Part shown: positions 1 to 9,910 of the stretch, one piece after another
Position numbering within the stretch: position 1 is the first letter of the stretch
How the letters are laid out: each line of letters opens with the position of its first letter
Assembly (NCBI GenBank): GCA_022036555.1
Contig: CM039139.1
Coordinates: 8,010,262 to 8,074,261 of the forward strand
Reading direction: 5' to 3'
Length of the DNA: 64,000 nucleotides
Source: Microstegium vimineum
Taxonomy: Eukaryota > Streptophyta > Magnoliopsida > Poales > Poaceae
Made by a program: the position numbers and the translations under genes
Notes under the pieces: model-generated
Databases searched by the model: none
The model's input: only the letters and a program-made list of their open reading frames with translations
What the model was told of the DNA's origin: nothing

Positions 1-140
1 ATGTAAGTCTATCTGTTATAAAATATACAATATTTTGAATTTTTTATATTCATAGATTTTACTATGCACCTAGATATATTACATCTACATACATAGTAAA
101 TATTATGAATCTAGAAAAGTAAAGTCTATCATCGGTAATT

Positions 141-966
141 AAACATGTAGCGTTGTATCATCCCGGTCCCTAAAGGTCGTGATCCCTAAACTCACAAATC
201 GACCATTTAGATTCTTAAACTTGTTCGGTTATGTTATTCCGGTCCCTAAGCATGCAAATCACCTATTTAGGTTCTCAAATTTATTCAGTTGTATCCCGGT
301 CTCTAAACTTGGTTTTGAGTCTCATCTATTTCAAAACAAGGCGATCTAAAAACTTTATATAAAAAATAATTCATAATTTTTCATATGAACTTGGAAGATA
401 AAATTTATATTAAAATGGTAGCCCTCGATGCGATCTACAATTTTATAGTTGAATTTTTTTGGAAATTAAAATTATTTAGGGTACCAAAATATTATTGTAA
501 GTTTATGGATTTTAAAATTAAAATTTTAAATTAAATTTTATATACTAAACCAATTCAAATAAAATCTTCTCAAATATAAAGTTGTAGATCGAATTATAAA
601 TTTCATATAGACCATTTCAATATCCAAGATTGTTTGATAATTTTAATTTTAAATTTCAAAATCTATAAACATATACAAATATTTTAGAACCCTAAATAAT
701 TTTAATTCAAAAAAAATCAACTGCAAAGTTGTAGATCACATATGAAAAAGTTATGATTTTTTTATATAAATGTTTTAGATCGTTCTGTTTGAATACAGAT
801 GAGACTCAAAACTAAGTTTAAGGATCAAAATAACATAACTGAATAAGTTTGAAACCTAGACAAGTGATGCAAGTTTAGGGACCGAGATAACACGATAAAC
901 AAGTTTGAGGACCTAAACGATCGATCTATGAGTTTAGGGACTGTGATGATACAACGGTATAAGTTT
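141..966. repeat. Foldback (long inverted repeat) element, non-coding
   Basis: Two long arms, about 141-532 and 637-966, are reverse complements with scattered mismatches and one gap of roughly 40-60 bases in the right arm. They are separated by a loop of about 100 AT-rich bases. Matching landmarks are CGTTGTATCATC at 151 against GATGATACAACG ending at 956, and the repeated 'GGTCCCTAAACT'-like units in both arms. No ORF of note lies inside. No clear target-site duplication was found, so the ends are approximate. Long-armed foldback elements in grasses are usually non-autonomous DNA transposons (MULE-like or MITE-like); the superfamily here is not assigned. Confidence 0.75.
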
Positions 967-1339
967 AGGATCAAACGTTTTATAATTTATGATAAAGAAA
1001 GTATTGTTTAGATACTGTATAACTTCTATTGTTTTTAGAACCATGATTTTATCAAAACATTTTTTTAATTTTAATTTTCAAAAACTCCATTCGTGACTTC
1101 CGCATGGACCGAAAGGGGGAAGCGGGGTGAAGAAGATAAAGGGTATCGCAATTCGCAAATGCTCTATCATGAAAGTATTCCATATTTCTAGCTGAAGATC
1201 AATTGAAAACATGCTGATCGAAGTAGTATAGTAGTATCTGTGTGAACACGCGATCGAAGGAATCACAGGCAGGAGCGTCTGATTGTTCCAGTCTTGATTT
1301 CCGCTTCACGGCATGAATATAAGGAGCTGTAACACAAGC
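967..1339. other. AT-rich spacer, no gene seen
   Basis: No supported ORF, RNA gene or repeat was recognised. The 62-codon minus-strand ORF starting at 1266 has no recognisable features. Confidence 0.5.
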
Positions 1340-2307
1340 AGTTCAAACGACGTTAAATCTAATTGGATCTTGACGAGTATTTGGTTGTAGATAAGCTAGT
1401 TAAAAGTCTGCCTGCCTTAAGTTCACCAGGGCAGCGATAAAGGTCTGATCCCGGCGTTTCAGGGCGTCACCACACCTAATTCCGAACTGCAATTTTATTA
1501 TCCAGCTTTTTGACACCCTCGAGGATGAAAGGGCTCCATCTGTGTTTGAATTATAGGCACGCAAGCATTGTCAAGGCTTACTCACGCAAGCTATAAAAGA
1601 AAAAGGCGCATACCGGAAACAACGAAGCAAATTCAGAGCGATTAGAGAAGCTGATGCAAACACCACTTTCCATCACGCGCAGGCCACTGTTCGCCTGCGA
1701 TCCAACAGCATCCGGTGTATTGAGCTTCAAGGGAAGCTATCTACAATCATGACGGCAAGGTCAAGGCCCTGACAGACTACTTCAGTTCCATTGTTGGTCA
1801 GCCGGTTGAGGCTGCTTGGAACTTCGACCTCGAATCAATTCCCCAGGTGCACCTTCAGTCTCCTTAACAGCTCTCTGCCCCGTTCTCCGAGCAAGAAGCT
1901 TTTGCCGCGTTAAAGAACATGGACAGAAGCAGTGCACCCGGGCCTGACGGCTTCGGCCCAACCTTCTACAAGGCTTGTTGGAGCACCATCAAGCAGGATG
2001 TCATGGCACTTCTCGCGGCCTTCTATGCTCACCAGGCTGATCTGGAAAGAATAAACAGGTCTTTCATGGTCCTCATCCCAAAAAAAGCTGGGAATGTAGC
2101 GGTGGATGGTTTTCGCCCTATCTGTCTGCAGAATTGCTCTATCAAGATCATTGCCAAGATACTAACAGCAAGATTGCAGCAGCAGTTGAGCCCTATAATT
2201 GATCTACACCAAACTAGTTTCATGCAAGGCAGATCCATATCGGAAACTTTTATTTTTGCCACGGAGGTGGTTCAAAACTGCAGGAAACGGAAGCTTCCCG
2301 CCATTGT
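1340..2307 (+). pseudogene. Truncated L1-type LINE: linker plus N-terminal half of reverse transcriptase
   Basis: From about 1500 the + strand encodes the region between endonuclease and RT typical of plant L1 LINEs (AREADANTTFHH-like stretch near 1645). The RT start follows, with the family motifs SAPGPDGFGPTFYK (about 1931), a VLIPKK.G...DGFRPICLQN block (about 2070-2130) and HQTSFMQGRSISE (about 2208). The reading is broken by a stop near 1545, a frameshift near 1745 and a TAA at about 1866, and it ends abruptly after residues AIVF at 2307. The catalytic FADD region is missing. The left limit is uncertain. This is a dead 5'- and 3'-incomplete copy interrupted by the LINE that follows. Confidence 0.85.
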
Positions 2308-2699
2308 TTTTTTTCGCGATCACTCCCAACCCTAGCGTGTTTTTCATTAAGCAGAATAGAGTCCAACCCCAATACAACCGACCGGCAACCACAGTTACCG
2401 AAGAAGAAGAAAGACAAAGAGAGCTCGACCGAAATCGCCAAAAAATAGAGAGAGCAGAAGCGCTAAGACTCGCTAGAAGCACCTCCAGCCGCCGGATGCC
2501 CACCACGCTACCGTCTGCGCGTCAACTGGCTAGCAGCTCCTCCAGGCACTGATTGCCCACCATGCACCACAACTCAGCTTCCTCCAGAATGCCCAACGCC
2601 AGCGCTGCCGCCTGAGACGCAATGCCATCGAAGGTCCTCGCATTGTGCTCTTTCCAAAGCCTCCAACCCACCAAGAAGAACAAGGAATCGAACCCACGG
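2308..2699 (-). pseudogene. 3' end of a second LINE in opposite orientation
   Basis: A T8 run at about 2308-2315 is the poly(A) tail of a minus-strand LINE. Upstream on that strand, 2522-2699 encodes the C terminus typical of plant LINE proteins: RGFDSL, then W.LWKEHNARTF at about 2610-2660, ending in a stop at 2522. The remainder of the ORF lies in the N gap. The tail joins directly onto the broken RT of the + strand LINE, so this copy appears to have inserted into it. No target-site duplication can be checked because the other end is in the gap. Confidence 0.8.
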
Positions 2700-2799
2700 N
2701 NNNNNNNNNNNNNNNNNNNNNNNNNNNNNNNNNNNNNNNNNNNNNNNNNNNNNNNNNNNNNNNNNNNNNNNNNNNNNNNNNNNNNNNNNNNNNNNNNNN
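2700..2799. other. Assembly gap (100 N)
   Basis: Exactly 100 N bases, the usual placeholder for a gap of unknown length. Its left flank is LINE sequence; its right flank is GC-rich sequence of other origin. Confidence 1.
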
Positions 2800-3805
2800 G
2801 TTTGGACATTTCACCGAACACCTGCATGTCGAGTTGAGTCATGGCGCTGACATCTGTCCGGCCACCTGCCGACACCACCGCGCGCCTCCTGGCCTCAGCG
2901 GGCGTCGCAGCAGGTGCGTGGCAACGCCACGGCCCCATTGCCGTCTACAAAACGGGACGCCATCCACCCCTGCCCTCTCTTTCCACGCTCGACGCCGCGC
3001 GTTCTGCCCTGCTCTGCTCCTCCACGCGAACACTTCGTGTCGCCGAGCTCGCACGAGCGTTCCAGTCACTCCCAAGCTCGCAATCCTCCTCAATAGCTTT
3101 CGCCTTGAGCTAGTACACCTTCCGCACTAGTTGGTTGAAGCTGCGAACGCGTGCATCGCCCGACGCGAAGCCTTCTTCCTCGGCTCCGGCGAGAGCGCCG
3201 CCGCTCTGGTTCGCAGTCTCACCGGCTACATAGGAGCCATATTGTTCTTCTGGTTCTTGTTTCATCTTCGTTGTTCTTCTCTGATTCTGTTGCTATCCTC
3301 CGTTTTGCAAATGGTGGACCGTAGCTCCGGGAACATCGACGTTGCCGCTCGGTTCACCTTCTCCGCCGGCACGGTCTTCGTCGCCAGCTCCCTCTGCTTC
3401 ATCTCCGGCTGCGATAGCTAGTGTTCCGTGACTAGGGTGAGCACCTCGAACTATCCACGCGCTTGGTTTCCCTTGAATCGAGCCGTCGTGCTCTGTCCAC
3501 AAGCGTCGTCGCGGTTCATGGCCATCGCGACGGTGCGCTCGTCGGTCGTTCGTTTTAGTTGATCGTTTTCGAGTCGGAGTCTTGTGCTAGCTTCGCCTAG
3601 TCGTCCTGAGTACGTTCGCGCTGTTGGTTGATCGAGTGTGTGCGTGTTTTCGTCGGCGCATGAGCGGCCGCGTGCGGGGTGCCGCCATGCTCGTCGGTAG
3701 GGTCGTTTCGAGTAGTTGTTCGTTCGTTTCGAGTGCGGTCCACGTTGTTTGGGGGCCGTTAAGCATGCTGGGGTTGTTGGTTGAGCCGATTACGGCTTGT
3801 GCTCG
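2800..3805 (+). other. GC-rich sequence, probably the leader-like part of a gypsy LTR; no gene accepted
   Basis: This stretch resumes at 5331 after the solo LTR and the 5-bp duplication, so 2800-3805 and 5331 onward were once continuous. Short ORFs occur (for example 2841-3113 and 3131-3421, the latter with a hydrophobic stretch), but none matches a family I know and none has support as a gene. The downstream part (6333 on) is LTR-like, so this may be the GC-rich 5' part of the same LTR. That is inference. Confidence 0.35.
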
Positions 3806-5330
3806 TGAAAGGATCAAGATGCCCAAGAGGGGGGTGAATTGGGCTCTTTTTAATTTAAAGACAAGAATTAAACCTATAAAGAGACAATTAACACCCTAGT
3901 GCCTACCGCTTGTGTGTCCTAGCTAGAAAGCGGTAACAAGTCAATAGAAAGCGAAAACTTCCTACACAATTCTAGTATGAATTGAAGGACAAGTGCGAAA
4001 AATAATGCGGTAAGAAAGAGCTAGGGAAAGAGATGCTTGACACGGCGATGTTTTGCCGAGGTATCGAGGAGTCGACACTCCCCCCTAGTCCTCGTTGGAG
4101 CACCTCGCAAGGTATAGCTCCCCCTCAATCCCGCGCAAGGGATGAGTGCTCTCTACGGGCTGATTCTTCGCCACTCCGACTCGGTGAATCGCCCACAACC
4201 GATCACAACGTCGATGAAGAAGGGCCGCCGACAATCCTCCGACGATCACCTTCCTCCAAGCACTACCGGACCGTCTAGGTGATGTCGATCACCAAGAGTA
4301 ACAATCCTCGATCTTCGCTTGACTCACTCAAGCTTCACAACTAGAGGATGCACGTTTGAACTCTTGGATGAAATAGAGGAGAGAATGGATGGATTCACAA
4401 ATCACTCTCTCTCTCTAGGGCTCTTGCTCTCTTCCCAACCTTCTCAAACAGCACAGCAAATGAAATGAGCAAAAGGCACGGTGGGAAGGCAAGTGTTGAG
4501 CTATAAATGGCCCTCACACAAAACTGCCTCGGGCTGAAAAAAGCATAGCTTTTAAGTTGGCGACAGACGCTCCGTCGCATGCCCCAACGGCTAGTTCTGA
4601 CAGGATTTCCCAGCGACGGACGCTCCGTCGGAGGGGCGACGGACGCTCTTCCCAGCGTCCGACGCTACACTCTGACTCGAGCTAAAAAACACACTCTCTG
4701 GAAGGTCAACGAACACTCTCCAAACGTCCGACGCCTGGCCGATGGACAGCGTCCGTCGGACCCTGAAAAACTTAGCCAGAAAACACGGCCACTGGAAGGC
4801 CGACGGACGCTGTGGACTCAACCACCCAGCGTCCGACGCCTTTGTCCGACGCGATGGATAGCGTCCGACGCCTCCGTCAGGAGCGTCCGTCGCCCAGATA
4901 ACAGACCTCTCAACTTCGTTTTTCGCCGTGATGAATATGGAGGTTGTTCTAGGCTATCTTACGGTCACCATATGCTTGCTTAGAGCTAAGAAAGACAACT
5001 GTACACCACACCTAGTTCATGAAGCTTTCCTAAGTCAAGTTACTAGTCTTAACCCCTTTTAATAGTACGATCAAAGATCAAATAGAAGCCCTATCTATTT
5101 CTAAGTGTCCTTCATCACCTTATGGCACTTAGTCTATCATTCTAGGGTCTTCATCATATCTCTTTGAAATCCGAAATGATATCCATCTTGGGGGCTAGGT
5201 GACACCTGTTGATGTCCATTCATGTTGATCACTATGGCTAGGCTACTCATAGCCTCTGCAAATCACACGTTAGCCATAATAATTGCTAATTTTCGTTAAT
5301 CACCAAAATCAATAGGGCCATGATTCTTCA
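3806..5330 (-). mobile_element. Solo LTR, SIRE-like copia type
   Basis: A 1525-bp unit begins TGAAAGGATCAAG and ends GATTCTTCA, giving TG...CA ends. It is flanked by the perfect 5-bp duplication GCTCG (3801-3805 and 5331-5335), and no internal retroelement sequence remains. The edge 'AAGAGGGGGGTGAATTGGG' (about 3823) is typical of the LTR terminus of SIRE-type copia elements in grasses, read on the minus strand. A 'TTAATCACCAAAA' stretch near 5297-5310 is typical of the opposite end. Solo LTRs arise by recombination between the two LTRs of one copy. Inside, 4560-4900 carries an imperfect array built on GCGTCCGACG/GCGTCCGTCG. Confidence 0.88.
4560..4900. repeat. Imperfect GCGTCCGACG / CGACGGACGCT repeat array
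   Basis: At least eight copies of a 10-11-bp motif (CGACGGACGCT, GCGTCCGACGC, AGCGTCCGTCG) occur in both orientations within the solo LTR. It is GC-rich and rich in CpG. Short repeats of this kind are common in the regulatory part of SIRE-type LTRs. The copies are unevenly spaced, so this is not a simple tandem repeat. Confidence 0.6.
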
Positions 5331-6547
5331 GCTCGCCGGCGTTCGAGCGACCGAGCTCGGGCCGCCGCGGATGTCGCCGACAAGGGAGTTCTAAGGGATG
5401 GAAATGACTCTACCGTACCTCGATGGGTTTGGGACGACGAGTAGAGTCCAGCGCATAAGTTGTTTGAGCCGCTAAGTAGCCGCCGGCGACGCGCCGCCGT
5501 GTTTTATGGTCACCGGCGCCACTGCCCTGTTTTTGTGTCACTGACATACGGGACCCAGGTGTCAGTGAAGGGTTTTCTTTTTTTTTTTCAGTTTTGCACA
5601 GTAATGCTTTTTGTTATTTTTGTATGTTTATTTTTGTGCATAAATAAATTCTGTAAAAATTTATGTATGTTCTCTATGATGTGTAGTATTTAATAAAAAT
5701 ATAACATGTCCATATTCAGTACATTTTAAATCCTGTAAAAATTCTCAAAATAATTGAAAAATGGGTTTTCCATGATTTTTCATGCTCTGTGTAATGCTCT
5801 AAAAATTCTGGAAATTTTTGTGTAACCTTTATACACTTATATCTTGTTGTACAAAAAGTTTGGAAATTTTTGGATGAACTGTTGAACATGACTATTTGTT
5901 TAATTAATAATAAAATGATTAGCAACCCTAATGACTTTAGGTTTTGAGTGATTTTGGGTTGTTTGATGCTAATGGTCAATTGTCCAGTGACAACCACATG
6001 TTGGACATGTTTGATGAAGTATTGCTTGCTCAGTTCTTTTGGACATAATTATTAAACTAGATAATCTTTTATTTCATAGTTTAGTTAACTTGTTTTATGC
6101 TTTAGTTTAACTTTCTTTCATGAAGGAAAGTTGCACTCAAGATGTTTAATCTGTTTTGTTCATCTCTTAAGTATATGTTTGTGTGTTGCAAAACATCATG
6201 TCTATCATTTCAAGTATCATTTAAGCATATCAATATATCGTGTAGATTGTTCGTTGGTTGGGTTGGATAATCCCTCTCTTGAAGGGGATTTCTCTCTTGT
6301 TGAATCAGAGCCCGAGTTTGTGTACCCCTCCAACCAAGGCAAGCCCCGGTGCATTCAAACCCTACCTTGTATTTAAAAAAAATGCTTTCTTTAAATGCAC
6401 TTATGGTTATTATTGCATTGTTACTACTTTATTAAATTCCTATTTGATGCATAGTCTTATCCTTGGTTACTTGTACCTTCTACCTTGACACTTTTTAAAG
6501 ATGAAAACTTTTGGCTAAAATGCTTAGTATGCTTAGAGTTTTCTAGA
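5331..6547 (+). mobile_element. Gypsy-type LTR fragment, + orientation
   Basis: The part from 6333 (AAGGCAAGCCCCGGTGCATT) to about 6547 matches, in reverse complement, the LTR piece at 6600-6815. The same 'GGCAAGCCC-GG-GCAT' signature occurs at 21385 in the solo LTR at 19359-22835. The segment 5331-6332 is AT-rich after 5560 and reads as LTR-type non-coding sequence. Its start is not defined and may lie before the N gap at 2700. No protein-coding part of a retrotransposon is present. Confidence 0.5.
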
Positions 6548-9500
6548 AAACAACATACCTTATACCATTTGCCGAAGCAATACGCTATGTGTAAGTGACC
6601 GGGAATCACCTACTAGAAAACTCTAAGCATACTAAGCGATTTTGGCAAAAGTTTTCATCTTTAAACAAGTGTCAAGGTATAAGGTACAATTAACACAAGG
6701 AGAAGGCTATGCATCAAGTAGGAATTTAATAAAGTAAGAACAATGCAATAATAACCATAAGTGTATTTAAATAAAAGCTTTTAAATACAAGGAGAGGTTT
6801 AAATGCACCGGGGCTTGCCTGGGTAAGAACACTAGTCAGTGTTTGTTAGATGATATTTGCTTGGCAAATATCATTGATTAGAATTCCGAGATTATCCATC
6901 TTCTGGATTTAATCACCAATACAGCTTTGGCTAGATCCACCAATCATCATCTTCTGGTTCGACACTAACCATCGCACGGATCTATCGTTCCATAATGAGA
7001 TGCAAAGATGCAAATGTATGAATGCGCAGAATAGTAATCTAAGATAAAACATGACAAAGCATTTTTAGTTACTTAAACAATATTATTAAAAATAAAGGTT
7101 AGACATGTTAAGAACTTCAAACACAACACAATCAGGTTGATTTGATTCAAGTTATGTCAAGTAGAGAGCAATCAAAAATAACTAATAAGTTTAGTCAAGC
7201 AAGACAATTTAAAGCACACAAGACATCACAATATCATACAAAGCATAGACATTCACAGTTGATTAACTAACCTTACTAAACATACTATTTAGATATAACA
7301 AGAATCTAAAGCATAACACACAATTGAACTTAGCTTAAGACTTAGCAAGCATTCATTAACCAAGAGTTAATCATTAAATTAAACAACCAAGATAGAATAG
7401 AACAATTAAACTATGCATGCAGTTTTGGACAACAAGACAACAGTCACCATTTTAATCATATCCAGAGTTTTACAAATCCAAAGGACTTGCAACAAGACAT
7501 TCTGGAAAGCTTATGAAATTATCTACATTTCATTCTATACTAGCACATCATGATTCACAAGTTAAATAAGTCTAAATTGCAAAGTTACAGAATCTGTTCC
7601 TGAAAAACAGAGAGCAGTCATCTCTGATTCCCCACTTAAAACATGTATAAAACATAAACTACTTGGCCAAATGCCACCAAATTTTAACAGCAGCTAGATA
7701 CATGAGTTATTTACAACTTTAGTATTCAAAATATTCTCAAAGAACATCATTAACAAGGGGTAATGTGCATTGCCCCCAAAACTGTCCAGAAACTAGCAAT
7801 TGCAATAAATAAAAGTTAACTTTTGTTGCAAACACATAATTGGACAAAACTAACTTTACCAACATGTTAAACATGACTAATGAACACTAGAAAATATAGT
7901 GTCCATTGCTAAATAAATTATTTACATACACTTTCTTAATTTGTTTAGATAACTAAGTGTAATTATGAACACATATCAAACATGCATAATATAACAAAAT
8001 TACAGAGGCCTACACATGCTTTCATTAGTCTACTGTACAAATTTCATGTCAGTTAAGCAAGTATATAAACCTCTATGAAAAAGACAAAAGTTCTATTGCA
8101 AACAACTTTAAACAACAAGGCAAATTCTGCACTCAACTTTAAACAGTTATAACATGAGATCTAGACCACATAAAAATGTGAATCTCAACATTTTGGAAAG
8201 CTTATGAAATATACTTGAAATGTTTCCACAGTGACAAAGCATTAATCTAAAAGTAAATTGCCCAAACAACTCATTCTTATCAGCTCTATCCAGAGAGTGA
8301 ACAACAACTGCATTCCACTTGCAAAATTGATAAATCATAAACTATTAGATGTAAAATCATGAAATTTTAACACAAGACAGATCATAAAATTATCTATCAC
8401 TTTGGTATTCAACTCATCCACAGAAAACATCATATTGACCATGAAATAAATTGATTACAAACATCACATCAGCAGTTTTAAACAGAGAGATAGCCATTTT
8501 GCCATTTTTATAACTCTACAACCATCAAACCTAAAATCATGAAATTTCTACCAGAAATCAAGCATAAACTTGTAAACATCCCATAAATTTTTCAAATTTA
8601 TTTGATGAACATAACAGTGGCTACGAAAATGACAAAAACATCTTAACAGAATTGACATGCATGCACAAAATGATTTTTACAGCAAACTTAATAAACTAAA
8701 CCATGCCAAAAGATAGATCTACTGCATAGAAGATTTCATGAGGATTCCAAAAAGTCCAAAAACACATTCATAAGATTTTTCTATGAATTACTACGAATTT
8801 CCAAAGATCAGCAAAATCATGGGAAAATAATTACGGGATTTTTCTTAAGCATCAGGAATCCCAACTTTTCAAGAAATCAACCAAGCTCCTATTTGTAAAT
8901 CCATGAGTCATGACATATATGCATAAAAATCCAATAAAAATCATCCCTCACCAAACCAACCTTCCTTCAACCTTTTGCCGAGGAAATTCATGGGAACCAA
9001 AGATTGAAGGTGGGATTCATGGCTGAGTTAGTTTAGGGATCAAGGAGGAGCTAGGAATGATAGGAGAATCAAAGGAGGGAGGAAGGATTGTTGGTCATAG
9101 GAGCAGCACCAGAGGAGGCGATGGGGTGGAGGAGGCTCGGCAGCAGAGCCGCTGCTCCCTGCGTCGGCCTCTGCCGAGTTCGGCAGAAGAGAGGGAGAGG
9201 GAACCAGGGAAGGGAGAGTGAGAGATTGAGAGAGAGGGATAGCTGGGAAATTGGAGAGAGGAAGCAGGAGGTGCCGACCCCTGTCCTTGACGTGCCACCG
9301 AGAGGAGCACGCGGCGAGCCGAGCGGCCACGGTGCCGGGGAGGCCGACACGCACCGTGTGAGGTGGCAAGGGTCGGTTCCAGCTCAAAACCATACCCAAG
9401 ATTTTAAAGTTATTTATAGAATTGCCACTGATTTAAAATCCTTCCAAAATTTTAAACTGTAAATCAATTTGATCAACCGATTGCACCATGATGTAGAGCA

Positions 9501-9751
9501 ACGAAAGAAGAACACCAAGGTATAAAGGATTTTAACAGATTCAAAAAGGTTTGATAAATTTTAGAGAACGTGGAATGCCAATGTCAAAGACTAGGAAATC
9601 TAGATTTTAAAAGCGTTGAAGGCTTTAACAAAATTAATTTCTAGAGCCTTTTCTTGACAAGCTTAGAAGAATATTTATTCTTAGATAATTAAACAAAGTT
9701 TAAATTAGGATCTATTTCCATAATCTGAAAATTAACACCTGGGGTGTTACG
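6548..9751 (-). mobile_element. Gypsy-type LTR (about 3.2 kb), minus orientation, 3' part missing
   Basis: Read on the minus strand it starts at 9751 with GTAACACCCCAGGTGTTAA, the 'TGTAACACC' type of LTR start seen at 19359; here the first T is replaced. It then has a GC-rich leader-like segment (9400-9040), a long AT-rich stretch, the GGCAAGCCCCGGTGCATTT signature (about 6825-6805), and stops near 6548 where it meets the oppositely oriented fragment. No coding domain was recognised. The insertion cuts the transposon gene at 9911-12305. Two closely related LTR pieces facing each other suggest a rearrangement rather than one simple insertion. Confidence 0.6.
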
Positions 9752-9910
9752 ATGACTAGTAAATGTTCAGATACTGATGACTACTAATTGTTTAGATAGT
9801 GTTGACTACTGAATCTTCAAAGTTCAGATACTGATAACATTGTTCATGAAAAAAAACTAACCAATACTAAAAAGATAAAAAATGAATAACAAAAATTAAA
9901 AGATAGGTAC

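Noticed and set aside
2685..2699. tRNA-like GGGTTCGATTCC at the gap edge (minus strand)
   Set aside because: It is explained by the conserved GFDSL codons of the LINE C terminus.
4560..4900. CRISPR-like array
   Set aside because: Unevenly spaced short CpG-rich motifs in both orientations inside a plant LTR; no spacers.
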